DNA of 64,000 bases from an archaeon (GCA_021791695.1 JAJYWC010000003.1:1-64000), one strand, 5' to 3'; positions 7,797 through 16,028 are shown, counted from the first letter of the stretch. Notes: generated by a model from the letters alone, not told the origin. Numbers and translations: made by a program.

Positions 7797-7874
7797 TGGC
7801 GGGCCCGGCAGGATTTGAACCCACGACATCCGGCTCCGAAGGCCGGCAGTCTATCCATACTAACTTACGGGCCC
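7797..7874 (-). tRNA. tRNA-Arg (anticodon TCG), CCA encoded
   Basis: A full cloverleaf folds on the minus strand. The acceptor stem is GGGCCCG/CGGGCCC, the D stem AGTT/GACT with GG in its loop, the anticodon stem CCGGC/GCCGG with loop CTTCGGA (anticodon TCG at 7839-7837), and the T arm GTGGG-TTCAAAT-CCTGC. The discriminator G at 7800 is followed by CCA at 7799-7797. The body is 75 bases with no intron. The 3' end faces the integrase, the usual attachment side for tRNA-targeting elements. Confidence 0.93.
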
Positions 7875-7895
7875 GGCGTCACGCCCGTGCTTCCC

Positions 7896-7905
7896 GCTTA
7901 AAATT
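7896..7905 (-). promoter_or_regulatory. TATA box of tRNA-Arg
   Basis: AATTTTAAGC on the minus strand is centred about 26 bases upstream of the tRNA 5' end at 7874, the standard archaeal TATA position. Confidence 0.6.
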
Positions 7906-7913
7906 GCTCTGAA

Positions 7914-8966
7914 CTACGGCGTGCCGATCACGGCCGCGACGTTCTCGCCGATAGGCCTGCCGATGAGCCCCCTGTCTGAGACTATCGCTGTGACCAGCTC
8001 CGGAGGCGTCTCGTCGAACGCTGGGTTGGCGACCGGGATCCCCTTCGGAGCGACACGCTTCCCCCTGACCTGAAAGACCTCCTCCGCCGCACGCTCCTCT
8101 ATCACGACCCTGTCGTGGGTCCTCTCCAAGTCGAAAGTGGAGTGCGGAGCCGCCGGATAGAAGGGTATCCCGTGTCTGTTCGCCAGGACGGCGACCTGGT
8201 ACGTCCCGATCTTGTTGAAGACGTAGCCGTCCTTGGTGATCCTATCCGCTCCCACGATGACCTTGTCCACGCGCCCTTTCGACATCATGTGGCCCACGGC
8301 CGTGTCCGAGATGAGCGTGCAGTGGAACCCGTCCCGTACTAGTTCGAACGCGGTCAGCCGCGCGCCCTGCAGCGCCGGCCTCGTCTCGTTGACGATGACC
8401 TTGACGCACTTCCCGGCATCCCTCGCCGCTCTGACGACGCCGAGTGCTGTCCCGTATCCCACCGTCGCCAGGGCCCCGGCGTTGCACTGGGTCATCACCA
8501 CGTCTCCGTCATCTATTAGGGGCTCGCCGACCTTGCCGAGGCGTCTGTTCGTCTCGACGTCCTCCTCCGCCATCTCCACGGCGGTGCTCACGGTGGCACG
8601 TACCAGCCTGTCGGTGCCTCCTCGGGCAGTCCGGGCTGCAGCCATGACCCGGTCTATGCCCCAGAACAGGTTGACCGCGGTCGGACGCGTGGACCGCAGC
8701 CCTGACGCCGCCCGTTCCATGTCTTTCAGGAGGCCATCTCTGGTGGACTCCCTAGAGCCCTGGGCGGCCAGGGCCACGCCCATCGCGGCAGCCACCCCGA
8801 TTGCGGGGGCGCCACGCACGACCATCCTCCTGATGGCATCGGCGACTTCCTCCCATCTCCCGAACTCCCTGTAGACAAGGCGCTGAGGGAGCAGGGTCTG
8901 GTCGATCATGCGGACCTTCCCCTCGTCCCAGAGCACCGTCCGGAGCGTGAAGAAATCCTCTCGCAA
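7914..8966 (-). CDS. mtnA: S-methyl-5-thioribose-1-phosphate isomerase (aIF2B-like family)
   Basis: 350 residues. The family signatures RGAPAIG (51-57), TQCNAGALAT with catalytic Cys162, NETRP (194-198) and GADRI with catalytic Asp242 all fit MtnA, which converts methylthioribose 1-phosphate to methylthioribulose 1-phosphate in methionine salvage. Archaeal members of this superfamily also include ribose-1,5-bisphosphate isomerase and aIF2B proteins. The RGAPAIG and Cys/Asp pair favour MtnA or a close sugar-phosphate isomerase. The start is a TTG about 30 bases after a TCTTTTAGA element. It is divergent from the endA homologue. Confidence 0.85.
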   Translation of the reverse strand: MREDFFTLRTVLWDEGKVRMIDQTLLPQRLVYREFGRWEEVADAIRRMVVRGAPAIGVAAAMGVALAAQGSRESTRDGLLKDMERAASGLRSTRPTAVNLFWGIDRVMAAARTARGGTDRLVRATVSTAVEMAEEDVETNRRLGKVGEPLIDDGDVVMTQCNAGALATVGYGTALGVVRAARDAGKCVKVIVNETRPALQGARLTAFELVRDGFHCTLISDTAVGHMMSKGRVDKVIVGADRITKDGYVFNKIGTYQVAVLANRHGIPFYPAAPHSTFDLERTHDRVVIEERAAEEVFQVRGKRVAPKGIPVANPAFDETPPELVTAIVSDRGLIGRPIGENVAAVIGTP

Positions 8967-9051
8967 ACTGGCGAGAACGCACCGGGCTGCATCTAAAAGA
9001 CTTGCGCGTCCTTGAAACCCTTAATATCGGTCTGGAGGTCGCGCGGTTCGA

Positions 9052-9597
9052 TTGGAGAGCCAGGAGAAGGTCGAGGAGGCCGTCGATGCTCTGCTGAAAG
9101 GGGACAGGGTGTACCTCGAGCGGAGCGGGGACTATGGCGGGCTCGAGCAGGGAGGATACGGCGAGAGGGACGGGAAGAAGATGTCCCTCAGGGACTACGA
9201 GGCACTCTACCTCATCCACACGAAGAAGCTCAGGCTCAGGGACGAGAAGGGCAGGGAGGTCGGGTTCGAGAGCTTCGCCGAGTCAATCCAGGGGCGGTCG
9301 AAGGACGCGTGGACCAAGTTCATCATCTACAGGGACCTCAGGACGCGGGGCTACGTGGTCAAGGAGGGGTTCGGCTTTGGGACGGACCTGAGGGTCTATG
9401 AAAGGGGAGATTTTCCGGATAAGGCGGCCAAGTTCGTGGTCTTCGCCCTCGACGAAGGGACGGAACGAAAGGTCGAGGAGCTCGACGAGTCGGTCCGACA
9501 GATTATCAAGATGGGGAAGGAAGCGATAGTCGCGGTCATCGAGAGAAGGGGCGAGGTCATCTACTACAGGGTCGGCAGAGCGAACTTCCGCAAGTAG
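9052..9597 (+). CDS. endA: tRNA-splicing endonuclease EndA homologue
   Basis: 181 residues from TTG 9052, about 28 bases after the TATA-like TTAATATC. The C-terminal domain carries the EndA pattern YRDLRTRGYVVKEG, FGTDLRVYERG and VIYYRV. Tyr116 and Lys156 match two of the three catalytic positions. The position normally held by the catalytic His appears to be Ala125 (AAKFVV where HSKYLV is usual). It may be a structural subunit that pairs with a second paralogue elsewhere, as in heterotetrameric crenarchaeal enzymes, or a variant active site. The UbiA gene starts 9 bases downstream. Confidence 0.8.
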   Translation: MESQEKVEEAVDALLKGDRVYLERSGDYGGLEQGGYGERDGKKMSLRDYEALYLIHTKKLRLRDEKGREVGFESFAESIQGRSKDAWTKFIIYRDLRTRGYVVKEGFGFGTDLRVYERGDFPDKAAKFVVFALDEGTERKVEELDESVRQIIKMGKEAIVAVIERRGEVIYYRVGRANFRK

Positions 9598-9606
9598 CGT
9601 GAACCC

Positions 9607-10452
9607 TTGGACCCGAAGGCGCTGCTGTCCATTCTCAGGCCGATTAACTGCGCCATGATAGGCTTCGCCGTGATCGTAGGAGTGTTCGTCTCGAAGCCGC
9701 CGGTGCTCGGCGCGGAGGGCATCGTACTTGGCTTCGTCACCGGCTTCGCCATATGTGGTTACTCGATGGTGATCAACGACTACTACGACATAGAGGTCGA
9801 CCGGGTCAACCAGCCGGACAGGCCGCTCCCCAGCGGCGCCGTCTCGGGCTCCGCCGCGCTGGCCCTGGCTGTCGCGATGCTCCTCGTGGGCGTGGTCGCG
9901 TCGCTCATCCTGCTGAACCTCACGGCGGTCGGGATAGTCCTGCTCTACGCGCTCCTGTCGTGGCTGTACAACTTCAGGGCGAAGAAGTACGGGCTATCGG
10001 GGAACGTTATCGTGGCGTCGTCACTCGCGATACCTTTCATCTACGGTGGAGTCGTCTCAGGAGGTGACGTGGCGAGCTCGCTGCTCCTCTTCATGGCCGG
10101 GACTGCGTTCCTCTCCGGCGTGGGCAGGGAGGTCGTGAAGGCGATGGCGGACGTCGCTGGTGACGAGAAGAGGGGCATAAGGTCCTTCGCGAGGACGCAT
10201 GGGACGAAGGCCGCAGCCGTCGTCGGAGCGGGCTTCTTCCTGGCATCGGTGGTCTCCAGTCTGCTCCCGTTGGTGCTGATATCGGTCAGCCTCTTCTACA
10301 GGATAGGCGTGGTCGTCCCGGACGTGGTCTTCATCTATCTGGCGTACGCCATCCTGAGCAGGCCGACGGGCGAGGGCGCCCTCAAGGTGAAGACGAGGGC
10401 GCTCTTCGGGATGCTGATCGGGCTCATCGTGTTCATCGGCGGGGCGTTCTAG
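9607..10452 (+). CDS. UbiA prenyltransferase, digeranylgeranylglyceryl phosphate synthase type
   Basis: 281 residues, mostly membrane helices. The first Asp-rich motif is NDYYDIEVDRVNQPDRPLPS (57-76), and a second, DVAGDEKRG, lies at 182-190. The first motif matches the archaeal enzyme that adds the second geranylgeranyl chain to geranylgeranylglyceryl phosphate in ether-lipid synthesis. It starts at TTG and ends immediately before the rfcL ATG, with no gap, so the two are probably co-transcribed. Confidence 0.85.
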   Translation: MDPKALLSILRPINCAMIGFAVIVGVFVSKPPVLGAEGIVLGFVTGFAICGYSMVINDYYDIEVDRVNQPDRPLPSGAVSGSAALALAVAMLLVGVVASLILLNLTAVGIVLLYALLSWLYNFRAKKYGLSGNVIVASSLAIPFIYGGVVSGGDVASSLLLFMAGTAFLSGVGREVVKAMADVAGDEKRGIRSFARTHGTKAAAVVGAGFFLASVVSSLLPLVLISVSLFYRIGVVVPDVVFIYLAYAILSRPTGEGALKVKTRALFGMLIGLIVFIGGAF

Positions 10453-11628
10453 ATGTGGGTCGAGAAGTACAGGCCGAAGAAGATCGAGGAGATGATAGGG
10501 AACGAGGACTCCAGGACGGCCGCCTGCGTCTGGCTCAAGAAGTGGAAGCCGGGGAGCAAGGCGCTGCTGATGGTCGGCCCGCCTGGGACGGGAAAGACCA
10601 CGCTGGCGACGCTGCTGGCGAAGCACTTCGGGTTGAACCTGGTCGAGCTCAACGCCAGCGATACGCGCACGAAGGACATGTTGGACAGGAGGATCGGCGA
10701 GGCGATACACACGGTGAGCCTGTTCGGCGAGAGGTCGCTCATCTTCCTGGACGAGGTGGACGGGCTCCTCGGCAGGTCGGACTACGGCGGGGTGGAGTTC
10801 ATCAAGGAAGCCGTGAAGGCCAGTCAGAACCCCATAATCATGGCCGCGAACGACCCTGACGCGGACGAGATCAAGAAGCTCTCCTCCGTCTGCTTGCTGC
10901 TCGCGTTCAAGCCTCCTCCTCCCAGACAGGTCGAGCTCTACCTCAGGAGGATAGCGGCGAAGGAGGAGCGCGACGTCTCCGAGGAGGACATAGTCGCGGT
11001 AGTGAGCTCGGCCGGCGGCGACCTGAGGCACGCCATCAACTCGATGCAGAGCGGCAGCGTCACGGCGTCCGGTGGATTCAAGGACAGGTCCTCCAGCGTC
11101 GCCCAGGGCTTTGAGGCCTTCCTCGGGAGCGCCGACACAGCATCGGCCATGGCCGCCCTTCGCAGCATCTCGATGTCGCCCGTCGAGAAGGTGAGGGAGC
11201 TGACCCGATGTGTCTTACGCTCGAACCTGCCCCCCGGAACTCTCTCGGCCGCACTCGAGGTGCTCTCCCGGGCCGACATCCTCATGGGCAAGATAATGAG
11301 GAACCAGGAGTGGAGGCTGCTTCGCTATCTCGACGGTATGCTCGCGACCGAGCTCGCGCCGCTTGTCCGCGGCCGGGGCGTCGGGTACGCCACCGACGAC
11401 CTGCCGTTCTCGACGATGTTGAGGATATGGAACGATTCCAAGAAGGTCAGGGAGCTCTCTCTGAAGTACGCGGGCAGGACGCACACCAGCGGCTTCAGCG
11501 CCCGCTCGCAGGACATGCCCTTCGTCTTCTCCCTCTGCAAGACCGCGAGCTTCAGGGAGGAGCTCGAGAGGAGCCTAGACCTGGATGAGACCTTCGACAG
11601 GTTCCTGCAGAAGGAGGCGTCTCGTTGA
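10453..11628 (+). CDS. rfcL: Replication factor C large subunit (clamp loader)
   Basis: 391 residues. It opens with WVEKYRPKKIEEMIGN, the RFC signature. Walker A GPPGTGKTT is at 42-50 and Walker B DEVD at 100-103. The later pattern GGDLRHAIN is the sensor 2 region, and the C-terminal 150 residues form the collar domain. RfcL works with RfcS to load PCNA. It is somewhat shorter than many euryarchaeal RfcL proteins because it lacks the long Lys-rich tail. The stop overlaps the TTG start of the next gene by 4 bases. Confidence 0.93.
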   Translation: MWVEKYRPKKIEEMIGNEDSRTAACVWLKKWKPGSKALLMVGPPGTGKTTLATLLAKHFGLNLVELNASDTRTKDMLDRRIGEAIHTVSLFGERSLIFLDEVDGLLGRSDYGGVEFIKEAVKASQNPIIMAANDPDADEIKKLSSVCLLLAFKPPPPRQVELYLRRIAAKEERDVSEEDIVAVVSSAGGDLRHAINSMQSGSVTASGGFKDRSSSVAQGFEAFLGSADTASAMAALRSISMSPVEKVRELTRCVLRSNLPPGTLSAALEVLSRADILMGKIMRNQEWRLLRYLDGMLATELAPLVRGRGVGYATDDLPFSTMLRIWNDSKKVRELSLKYAGRTHTSGFSARSQDMPFVFSLCKTASFREELERSLDLDETFDRFLQKEASR

Positions 11629-11972
11629 GGGTCATGCTCGGGGCGTGGTTCTCGCTCCCCCGCCTCGGGACGGCAGCGTTCTCTGCGCTGATGAAGCAGG
11701 GAGTGGTCTACGACAGAACCCTTGGTTTCAAGCTGGACTCGGGGACGGACATCGGCGGAGCCCTCAGGGCGCTGAGCTCTGCGCTCGGCGAGGAGGTCGA
11801 GCTGAACCTCAGGTGTATCGTGTGCGGCAAGGAGGCGTGTCCCGGATGCCTGTACTCCTCGTTCTGCGACCGGAGCAAAGTCTCCTCGGTCTGCCTCTGC
11901 GCCGAGCACTCTGCGGGGGCGGGGGCCTTCGAACTGTACCAGAAGACCTTCGCTGAGAACCTGGTCAGTTGA
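11625..11972 (+). CDS. Cys-rich conserved protein, probable zinc binding
   Basis: 115 residues, translationally coupled to rfcL (TTG overlaps the rfcL TGA; an ATG three codons on is an alternative). Residues 63-93 hold CIVCGKEACPGC, then C and CLC, a compact Cys cluster that could bind one or two metal ions. The N-terminal 60 residues show no known fold signature. Position behind rfcL hints at DNA metabolism, but I do not recognise the family. Confidence 0.6.
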   Translation: MRVMLGAWFSLPRLGTAAFSALMKQGVVYDRTLGFKLDSGTDIGGALRALSSALGEEVELNLRCIVCGKEACPGCLYSSFCDRSKVSSVCLCAEHSAGAGAFELYQKTFAENLVS

Positions 11973-12261
11973 ACGCAATCTCGCCGGCGCCAGGGTCGAG
12001 GGACCGCCAGTCGGCGAGGAACCGCTCCAGTGCCTCCGCGTAGGGGTTGGAGTGGTTCACCCTGAATATCCGTATCCTGTTGAACCTCTTCTCCGTGAGA
12101 AGGCCCGCCCTGACCAGAAAGTCCAGGTGCAGCGCGACCGAGGAGTGCGATATCCCGGCCCTCCGCGTTATCTCGGAGATGTTGAGCTCCTCGCTCTTCA
12201 TGATCACGCTCATCACCTTCACCCTCCCGTAAGAGGAGAAGACCTGCTCAACCTCTAACAT
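11965..12261 (-). CDS. ArsR-type wHTH transcriptional regulator
   Basis: 98 residues. The segment NISEITRRAGISHSSVALHL followed by DFLVRAGLL is a classic helix-turn-helix with recognition helix, then a wing (KRFNRIRIFRVN). There are no metal-binding Cys motifs. Its start overlaps the end of the orc1/cdc6 gene by 14 bases on the same strand, so the two are likely one transcript. Confidence 0.75.
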   Translation of the reverse strand: MLEVEQVFSSYGRVKVMSVIMKSEELNISEITRRAGISHSSVALHLDFLVRAGLLTEKRFNRIRIFRVNHSNPYAEALERFLADWRSLDPGAGEIAFN

Positions 12262-13420
12262 CGGCGACCATCCCCTTCAGTTCGTCGACGAGCTGCTCCG
12301 CCGAGACCAGCGAGAGGCCTATCATAGTTGTCCTCCCGCGCACGCCCTTGCCGGAAATCTGCGTCTCGATTATCCCCTTCCGTGACAGCTCATTGACGTC
12401 GTTCCACAGCTGGGTGTGGTGGTTCGCTGTGAGGCCTATGTCCTCGCAGAGCGCGTCGTAGCTCTTCTCCACCTCCCCGATGGTGACGTAAGCGGATTCG
12501 CTCTTCTTGAGCAGGTTGGATATCGCCATGAGTATCAGCCGCTGGTGCCTGCCGAGGTAGGTGAGTTCCTCCTTCTTGAACTGCGGAGGGAGGGAGGCCT
12601 TGGCGCGCCTGACGTGTTCGGGCATCACGCGCTGGGAGTCAGCGATGTCGGCGACCTTACCCGCCCTGTAGATGAGGTCGAGCGCGTATCGCGCATCGCC
12701 GTAGATGCTCGCTATCTCGGCCGCCAGATGGAGCGAGTCGTCCTCGATGCTGCCGTCGTTGAACGCCTCCTGAGCGCGCGATTCGAGGATGTCATAGAGC
12801 TGGTCGTCAGAGTAGGGGACGAGAGATATTTCGTTCCGCTGGAGCGAGCTCAGGGTACTGAGGTCGACTAGCTTCAGGTAGTCCAGCGTCTTCGATATCA
12901 GCAGTGACGAGAAGACCTGAGCCTCGCGCGAGACCTCCCTGAGCCTGGTTATGGTGTACAGCGACGACGGGTCGGCGGTCACCAGAGAGTCGACCTCGTC
13001 GAAGGCGACCACCAGGTGTATCTTGTCGGCGGCGAGGGCATCCAAGAAAGACTGGAGGAGCTCCTCGAACCCGAACCCTCGGGACGGGTAGTCGTGCCCC
13101 AGGAACCGCAGCCCCTTTGTGAGGACGGCCTGCAGCGAGCGGTCGATCCGGCAGTTGACGTGGAAGAACTTGACGCGGTTGCCGTAGAGCATCGCCTTCT
13201 TCTCGAGCACCACGCCGAGCTTCTTGGCTAGCATCGTCTTCCCGGAGCCGACGGCACCCCAGAGCAAGACGTTCTGACTCATGCGGTCGGAGTATTCCAC
13301 GACGCCCTGAAAATATGCCTCGAGGGTCCTGACCTGCTCCGCCCTGTGAGGCGTTGACGAGGGGACGTATTCCGGGACGAGCATACTTTCGTTCCTGAAG
13401 ACGGAGTGTCGCAGGCTCAT
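12248..13420 (-). CDS. cdc6: Orc1/Cdc6 replication initiator
   Basis: 390 residues from ATG 13420 (the longer frame upstream is not protein-like and would cross the promoter). Walker A WGAVGSGKT is at 54-62, Walker B FDEVD at 140-144, then sensor regions and a C-terminal winged helix (about 290-390). It binds origins and helps load MCM. A TATA-like TTTATATA lies about 30 bases upstream of the ATG, inside an inverted repeat. No ORB-type repeats were recognised next to the gene. Confidence 0.9.
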   Translation of the reverse strand: MSLRHSVFRNESMLVPEYVPSSTPHRAEQVRTLEAYFQGVVEYSDRMSQNVLLWGAVGSGKTMLAKKLGVVLEKKAMLYGNRVKFFHVNCRIDRSLQAVLTKGLRFLGHDYPSRGFGFEELLQSFLDALAADKIHLVVAFDEVDSLVTADPSSLYTITRLREVSREAQVFSSLLISKTLDYLKLVDLSTLSSLQRNEISLVPYSDDQLYDILESRAQEAFNDGSIEDDSLHLAAEIASIYGDARYALDLIYRAGKVADIADSQRVMPEHVRRAKASLPPQFKKEELTYLGRHQRLILMAISNLLKKSESAYVTIGEVEKSYDALCEDIGLTANHHTQLWNDVNELSRKGIIETQISGKGVRGRTTMIGLSLVSAEQLVDELKGMVADVRG

Positions 13421-13435
13421 CCCAAGTCGGGAATT

Positions 13436-13480
13436 TTCTCCGATTTCTGTATATAAACAGTGGTCGCCCCGTTCGGAGAA
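13436..13480. promoter_or_regulatory. Inverted repeat around the cdc6 promoter
   Basis: TTCTCCGA (13436-13443) and TCGGAGAA (13473-13480) are perfect 8-base inverted arms flanking the TATA-like TATATAAAC at 13450-13458. This is a plausible operator, for example for self-control by Cdc6 or by the downstream ArsR-type protein. Confidence 0.4.
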
Positions 13481-13558
13481 GCCGTCCGGGAGGGTAGATT
13501 GAAAGTACTCGGACTCTCCCTTCCATACAATATAAGGGCGGAGGCATGACGGCCTGAC

Positions 13559-14587
13559 ATGAAGGCAGTCCGCTTCCACCAGTACGGAGGCACGGAGGTG
13601 CTGAAGTACGAAGACGCTCCGGACCCTGTGCGAGGGCACGACCAGGTCCTCGTGAGGGTGAAGGCGTGCGCACTCAACAGGCTCGACATCTGGGGACGCA
13701 TCGGACCGCCCAGGACAAAGGTCAGCCTGCCTCACATATCCGGCTCCGACATATCCGGCGTCGTCGAGGAGGCGCCGCAGGGAGAGGTCGAGCTGCAAAA
13801 AGGGGCGGAGGTCATCGTGAACCCCGGGATCGGGTGCGGGCGGTGCGACAAGTGCCTCACCGGGAAGGACAACCAGTGCAGGTACTACGGGATCATAGGC
13901 AGCGAGACAGACGGAGGGTACGCGGAGCTGGTCGCTGTCCCGAGAAGGAACGTACTGCCGAAACCGGAGAGGATGGACTTCACGCAGGCGGCGTCGGTTC
14001 CGCTAGTCTTCCTGACGGCGTACCACATGCTTGTCACCAAGGCGGGGGTCACCGGGGGGGACACGGTCCTGGTGCTCGGAGCGGGGTCAGGTGTGGGCGT
14101 CGCTGCGATCCAGGTCGCCAAGGCCAATGGCGCCAACGTCGTAGCGACCGCGAACAGCGACTCCAAACTCAAGAAGGCGGTGGAGCTCGGAGCTGACTAC
14201 GTGGTCAACCGGACGACGCAGGACGTCGTCCAGGAGGTCAAAAAGTATACCGAGGGAAGAGGGGCGGACATCGTCGTGGAGCATGTGGGGGGCGCTACGT
14301 GGGGGGGCAGCATCAGGTCGGTCGCCAAGGGCGGGAGGGTGGTGACGTGCGGGGCCACCACAGGGTACGAAGCCGTGACTGACCTGCGCTACATCTACAG
14401 CAAGGAGATAACAGTCTACGGGAGCTACATGGGTAGTGCTGGGGAGCTCTTCCGCGTGCTGGAGCTGTTCAAGCAGAGGAGGCTGAGGCCCGTCGTCGAC
14501 AGGGAGTATCCCCTGGCCGCGGCGGCCGACGCCCAGACCAGGATGGAGAAGGACGAGCACTTCGGCAAGCTCGTCCTGAGACCGTGA
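13559..14587 (+). CDS. Zinc-containing MDR alcohol dehydrogenase / quinone oxidoreductase family
   Basis: 342 residues. An N-terminal GroES-like domain is followed by a Rossmann domain (VLGAGSGVGVAAIQ). A four-Cys structural zinc lobe is present: CGRCDKC and a later C in NQCRYYG. The catalytic zinc ligands of classical ADHs are replaced: the CALNRLDIW segment is of the quinone-reductase type. NAD(P)H-dependent oxidation or reduction is likely; the substrate is unknown. A TATA-like ACAATATAAG lies about 26 bases before the start. Confidence 0.8.
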   Translation: MKAVRFHQYGGTEVLKYEDAPDPVRGHDQVLVRVKACALNRLDIWGRIGPPRTKVSLPHISGSDISGVVEEAPQGEVELQKGAEVIVNPGIGCGRCDKCLTGKDNQCRYYGIIGSETDGGYAELVAVPRRNVLPKPERMDFTQAASVPLVFLTAYHMLVTKAGVTGGDTVLVLGAGSGVGVAAIQVAKANGANVVATANSDSKLKKAVELGADYVVNRTTQDVVQEVKKYTEGRGADIVVEHVGGATWGGSIRSVAKGGRVVTCGATTGYEAVTDLRYIYSKEITVYGSYMGSAGELFRVLELFKQRRLRPVVDREYPLAAAADAQTRMEKDEHFGKLVLRP

Positions 14588-14593
14588 AGGAGA

Positions 14594-15154
14594 CTACAGT
14601 ATCTTCAGCTTGACGCTCGGGGTCCTGCCGGACGCGCTCCCCTTCTCGAGGTAGCTCCTACGACCCCAGCTCACCTCGACGGTCCCCAGCAGCTTGACCT
14701 CGCCTCTTCCGAGAGATGACGCGGGGATCTCAAAGGTTTTCTCGACGTCCAGGTACTTCGACTTGGCGTCCTCGACATCGGTCGGGATTATCGGCGCGCT
14801 CCCGTCCTCGTGGACTATCGCGGTCCATATCCTGTAGGGAAGGTCCGGGTCCCTACTCCAGTAGAACTTCGCCCTTCTGACCTCCTTCCCGGTGCTGGCC
14901 AGTTCCTTCCCGAGCCCTCCTCCCCTCCGGATGCCGGACTTCATCACCAGGCGGGCGAGCTTGTCGTTGTCTTCCCAGGCGACGGTCCAGACGTCCGGGA
15001 TGAACGACTCCCTGAGTCCCCCGACGAGGCGGAATCCCAGGTGCACCCTCACCATCTCATCCAGCCCGTACTCCCTGCCCTCCGGTATCAGCTTCAGGTC
15101 CGTGAGAGACGTCGACGCCCACGAGTACTCGTGGCGCCGGTTCATGAGGGACAT
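14594..15154 (-). CDS. Conserved hypothetical protein
   Basis: About 186 residues. The ATG at 15154 is preferred over the one at 15172 because the TATA-like GATTTATAAC (15181-15190) is centred about 31 bases upstream of it. The protein is mixed alpha/beta, soluble, and ends in a beta-rich stretch (TVEVSWGRRSYLEKG). No family is recognised. It is convergent with the MDR gene. Confidence 0.5.
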   Translation of the reverse strand: MSLMNRRHEYSWASTSLTDLKLIPEGREYGLDEMVRVHLGFRLVGGLRESFIPDVWTVAWEDNDKLARLVMKSGIRRGGGLGKELASTGKEVRRAKFYWSRDPDLPYRIWTAIVHEDGSAPIIPTDVEDAKSKYLDVEKTFEIPASSLGRGEVKLLGTVEVSWGRRSYLEKGSASGRTPSVKLKIL

Positions 15155-15180
15155 TAGCTGAGACGCAGGCAACTTTGGTG

Positions 15181-15238
15181 GTTATAAATCTGAGCGGCGG
15201 GTTTGCCGACCATGGCCCGCCGAGAACGCCTATAAATG
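15181..15238. promoter_or_regulatory. Divergent TATA boxes
   Basis: GATTTATAAC on the minus strand (15181-15190) serves the hypothetical gene at 14594-15154. TATAAATG on the plus strand (15231-15238) sits about 30 bases before the ATG at 15264. Both spacings fit leaderless transcripts. Confidence 0.55.
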
Positions 15239-15263
15239 CTCGGAGAGCCGGACGCGGAACCAC

Positions 15264-16016
15264 ATGACTTCCCAGCCCCCGGACGCCAAGGGGGCAAAGG
15301 TGAGCCCCGGTCCCGGGAGGCCCAGGTATCAGGAGAAGCACGAGCACATCAGAGGCAGGGGGCTGATCTCCTCGTCCGCGCTCGGCCTCGCGGACGGGCT
15401 CATCACGAACATCGCGTTCCTGACGGGATTCGCCGAAGTGGCGGACATCGGGCTTGTGAGGCTGGCCGGCCTCGCCGCGGTTCTAGCCGGGACGGTCTCG
15501 ATGTTCTTCGGCGGTGTGCTGGCCGCCCGCTCAGAGTTCGACCTGTTCAGGGCGGATTCTAGGAGGGAGGCCTACGAGATCGAGAACGAGCGAGAGGAGG
15601 AACTTATGGAACTGAAGGAGCTCTACATGGCCAAGGGGCTGACCGAACAGGAGGCTGACGTCGTCGTCTCGAGGGTCTCGGCGCACAAGGACCGATTCCT
15701 CGAGGACATGCTCGTGAACGAGCTGCACATACACGACTCCAACCTCCAGAGCCCGTTCAGACTGGGTGCGGTCGTGGGTATTTCCTTTCTCGTGGGCGCC
15801 GCTGTGCCCCTTATCCCATACTACTTCTTCGTCTCGAAGGAGGATGCGACCGTCGTCTCCATCGTCGTCTCGCTCATCTTCCTGTTCAGCGCAGGTGCAT
15901 GGAAGGGCGCGGTTGTGCGCAGCGGTCCCCTGAAGAGCGGGACCGAGACCCTGGTGATAGGCGCAGTGGCAGCCGCGGTCCTGTTCATCATCGGGAGGTT
16001 CGTCGGCTTTCTCTGA
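15264..16016 (+). CDS. VIT1/CCC1 family transporter
   Basis: 250 residues. A soluble N-terminal part is followed by a first membrane pair (GLADGLITNIAFLTGFAE onward). A long charged helical region (REAYEIENEREEELMELKEL, to about residue 150) comes next, then three C-terminal membrane segments. The ADG motif in helix 1, the cytoplasmic Glu-rich helices and the five-segment layout are those of VIT/CCC1 iron or manganese transporters. The metal is not determined by the sequence. Confidence 0.8.
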   Translation: MTSQPPDAKGAKVSPGPGRPRYQEKHEHIRGRGLISSSALGLADGLITNIAFLTGFAEVADIGLVRLAGLAAVLAGTVSMFFGGVLAARSEFDLFRADSRREAYEIENEREEELMELKELYMAKGLTEQEADVVVSRVSAHKDRFLEDMLVNELHIHDSNLQSPFRLGAVVGISFLVGAAVPLIPYYFFVSKEDATVVSIVVSLIFLFSAGAWKGAVVRSGPLKSGTETLVIGAVAAAVLFIIGRFVGFL

Positions 16017-16028
16017 CGAAGCCGTGAC

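Larger units (their letters stand above)
1..7797. mobile_element. Integrated genomic island, partial (left end outside window)
   Basis: The stretch between the 3' end of tRNA-Arg(TCG) and the left window edge has the layout of an integrative element. A tyrosine integrase gene abuts the tRNA, with a DNA methyltransferase, a divergent regulator, a defence-type SIR2-STAND gene and broken transposase and pilin genes behind it. The core genes (mtnA, endA homologue, UbiA) begin just past the tRNA. No second copy of the tRNA 3' end was seen in 1-7700, so the far attachment site should lie left of base 1. The island nature and its extent are inferred. Confidence 0.65.

Noticed and set aside
7794-7912. 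Peptide containing AGPAGFEPTTSG
   Set aside because: It is the antisense translation of tRNA-Arg, a common spurious product, so it was not called as an independent gene.
13421-13558. Replication origin beside cdc6
   Set aside because: The gap is short, not AT-rich and has no recognisable ORB-type repeats; only a promoter and one inverted repeat are visible.
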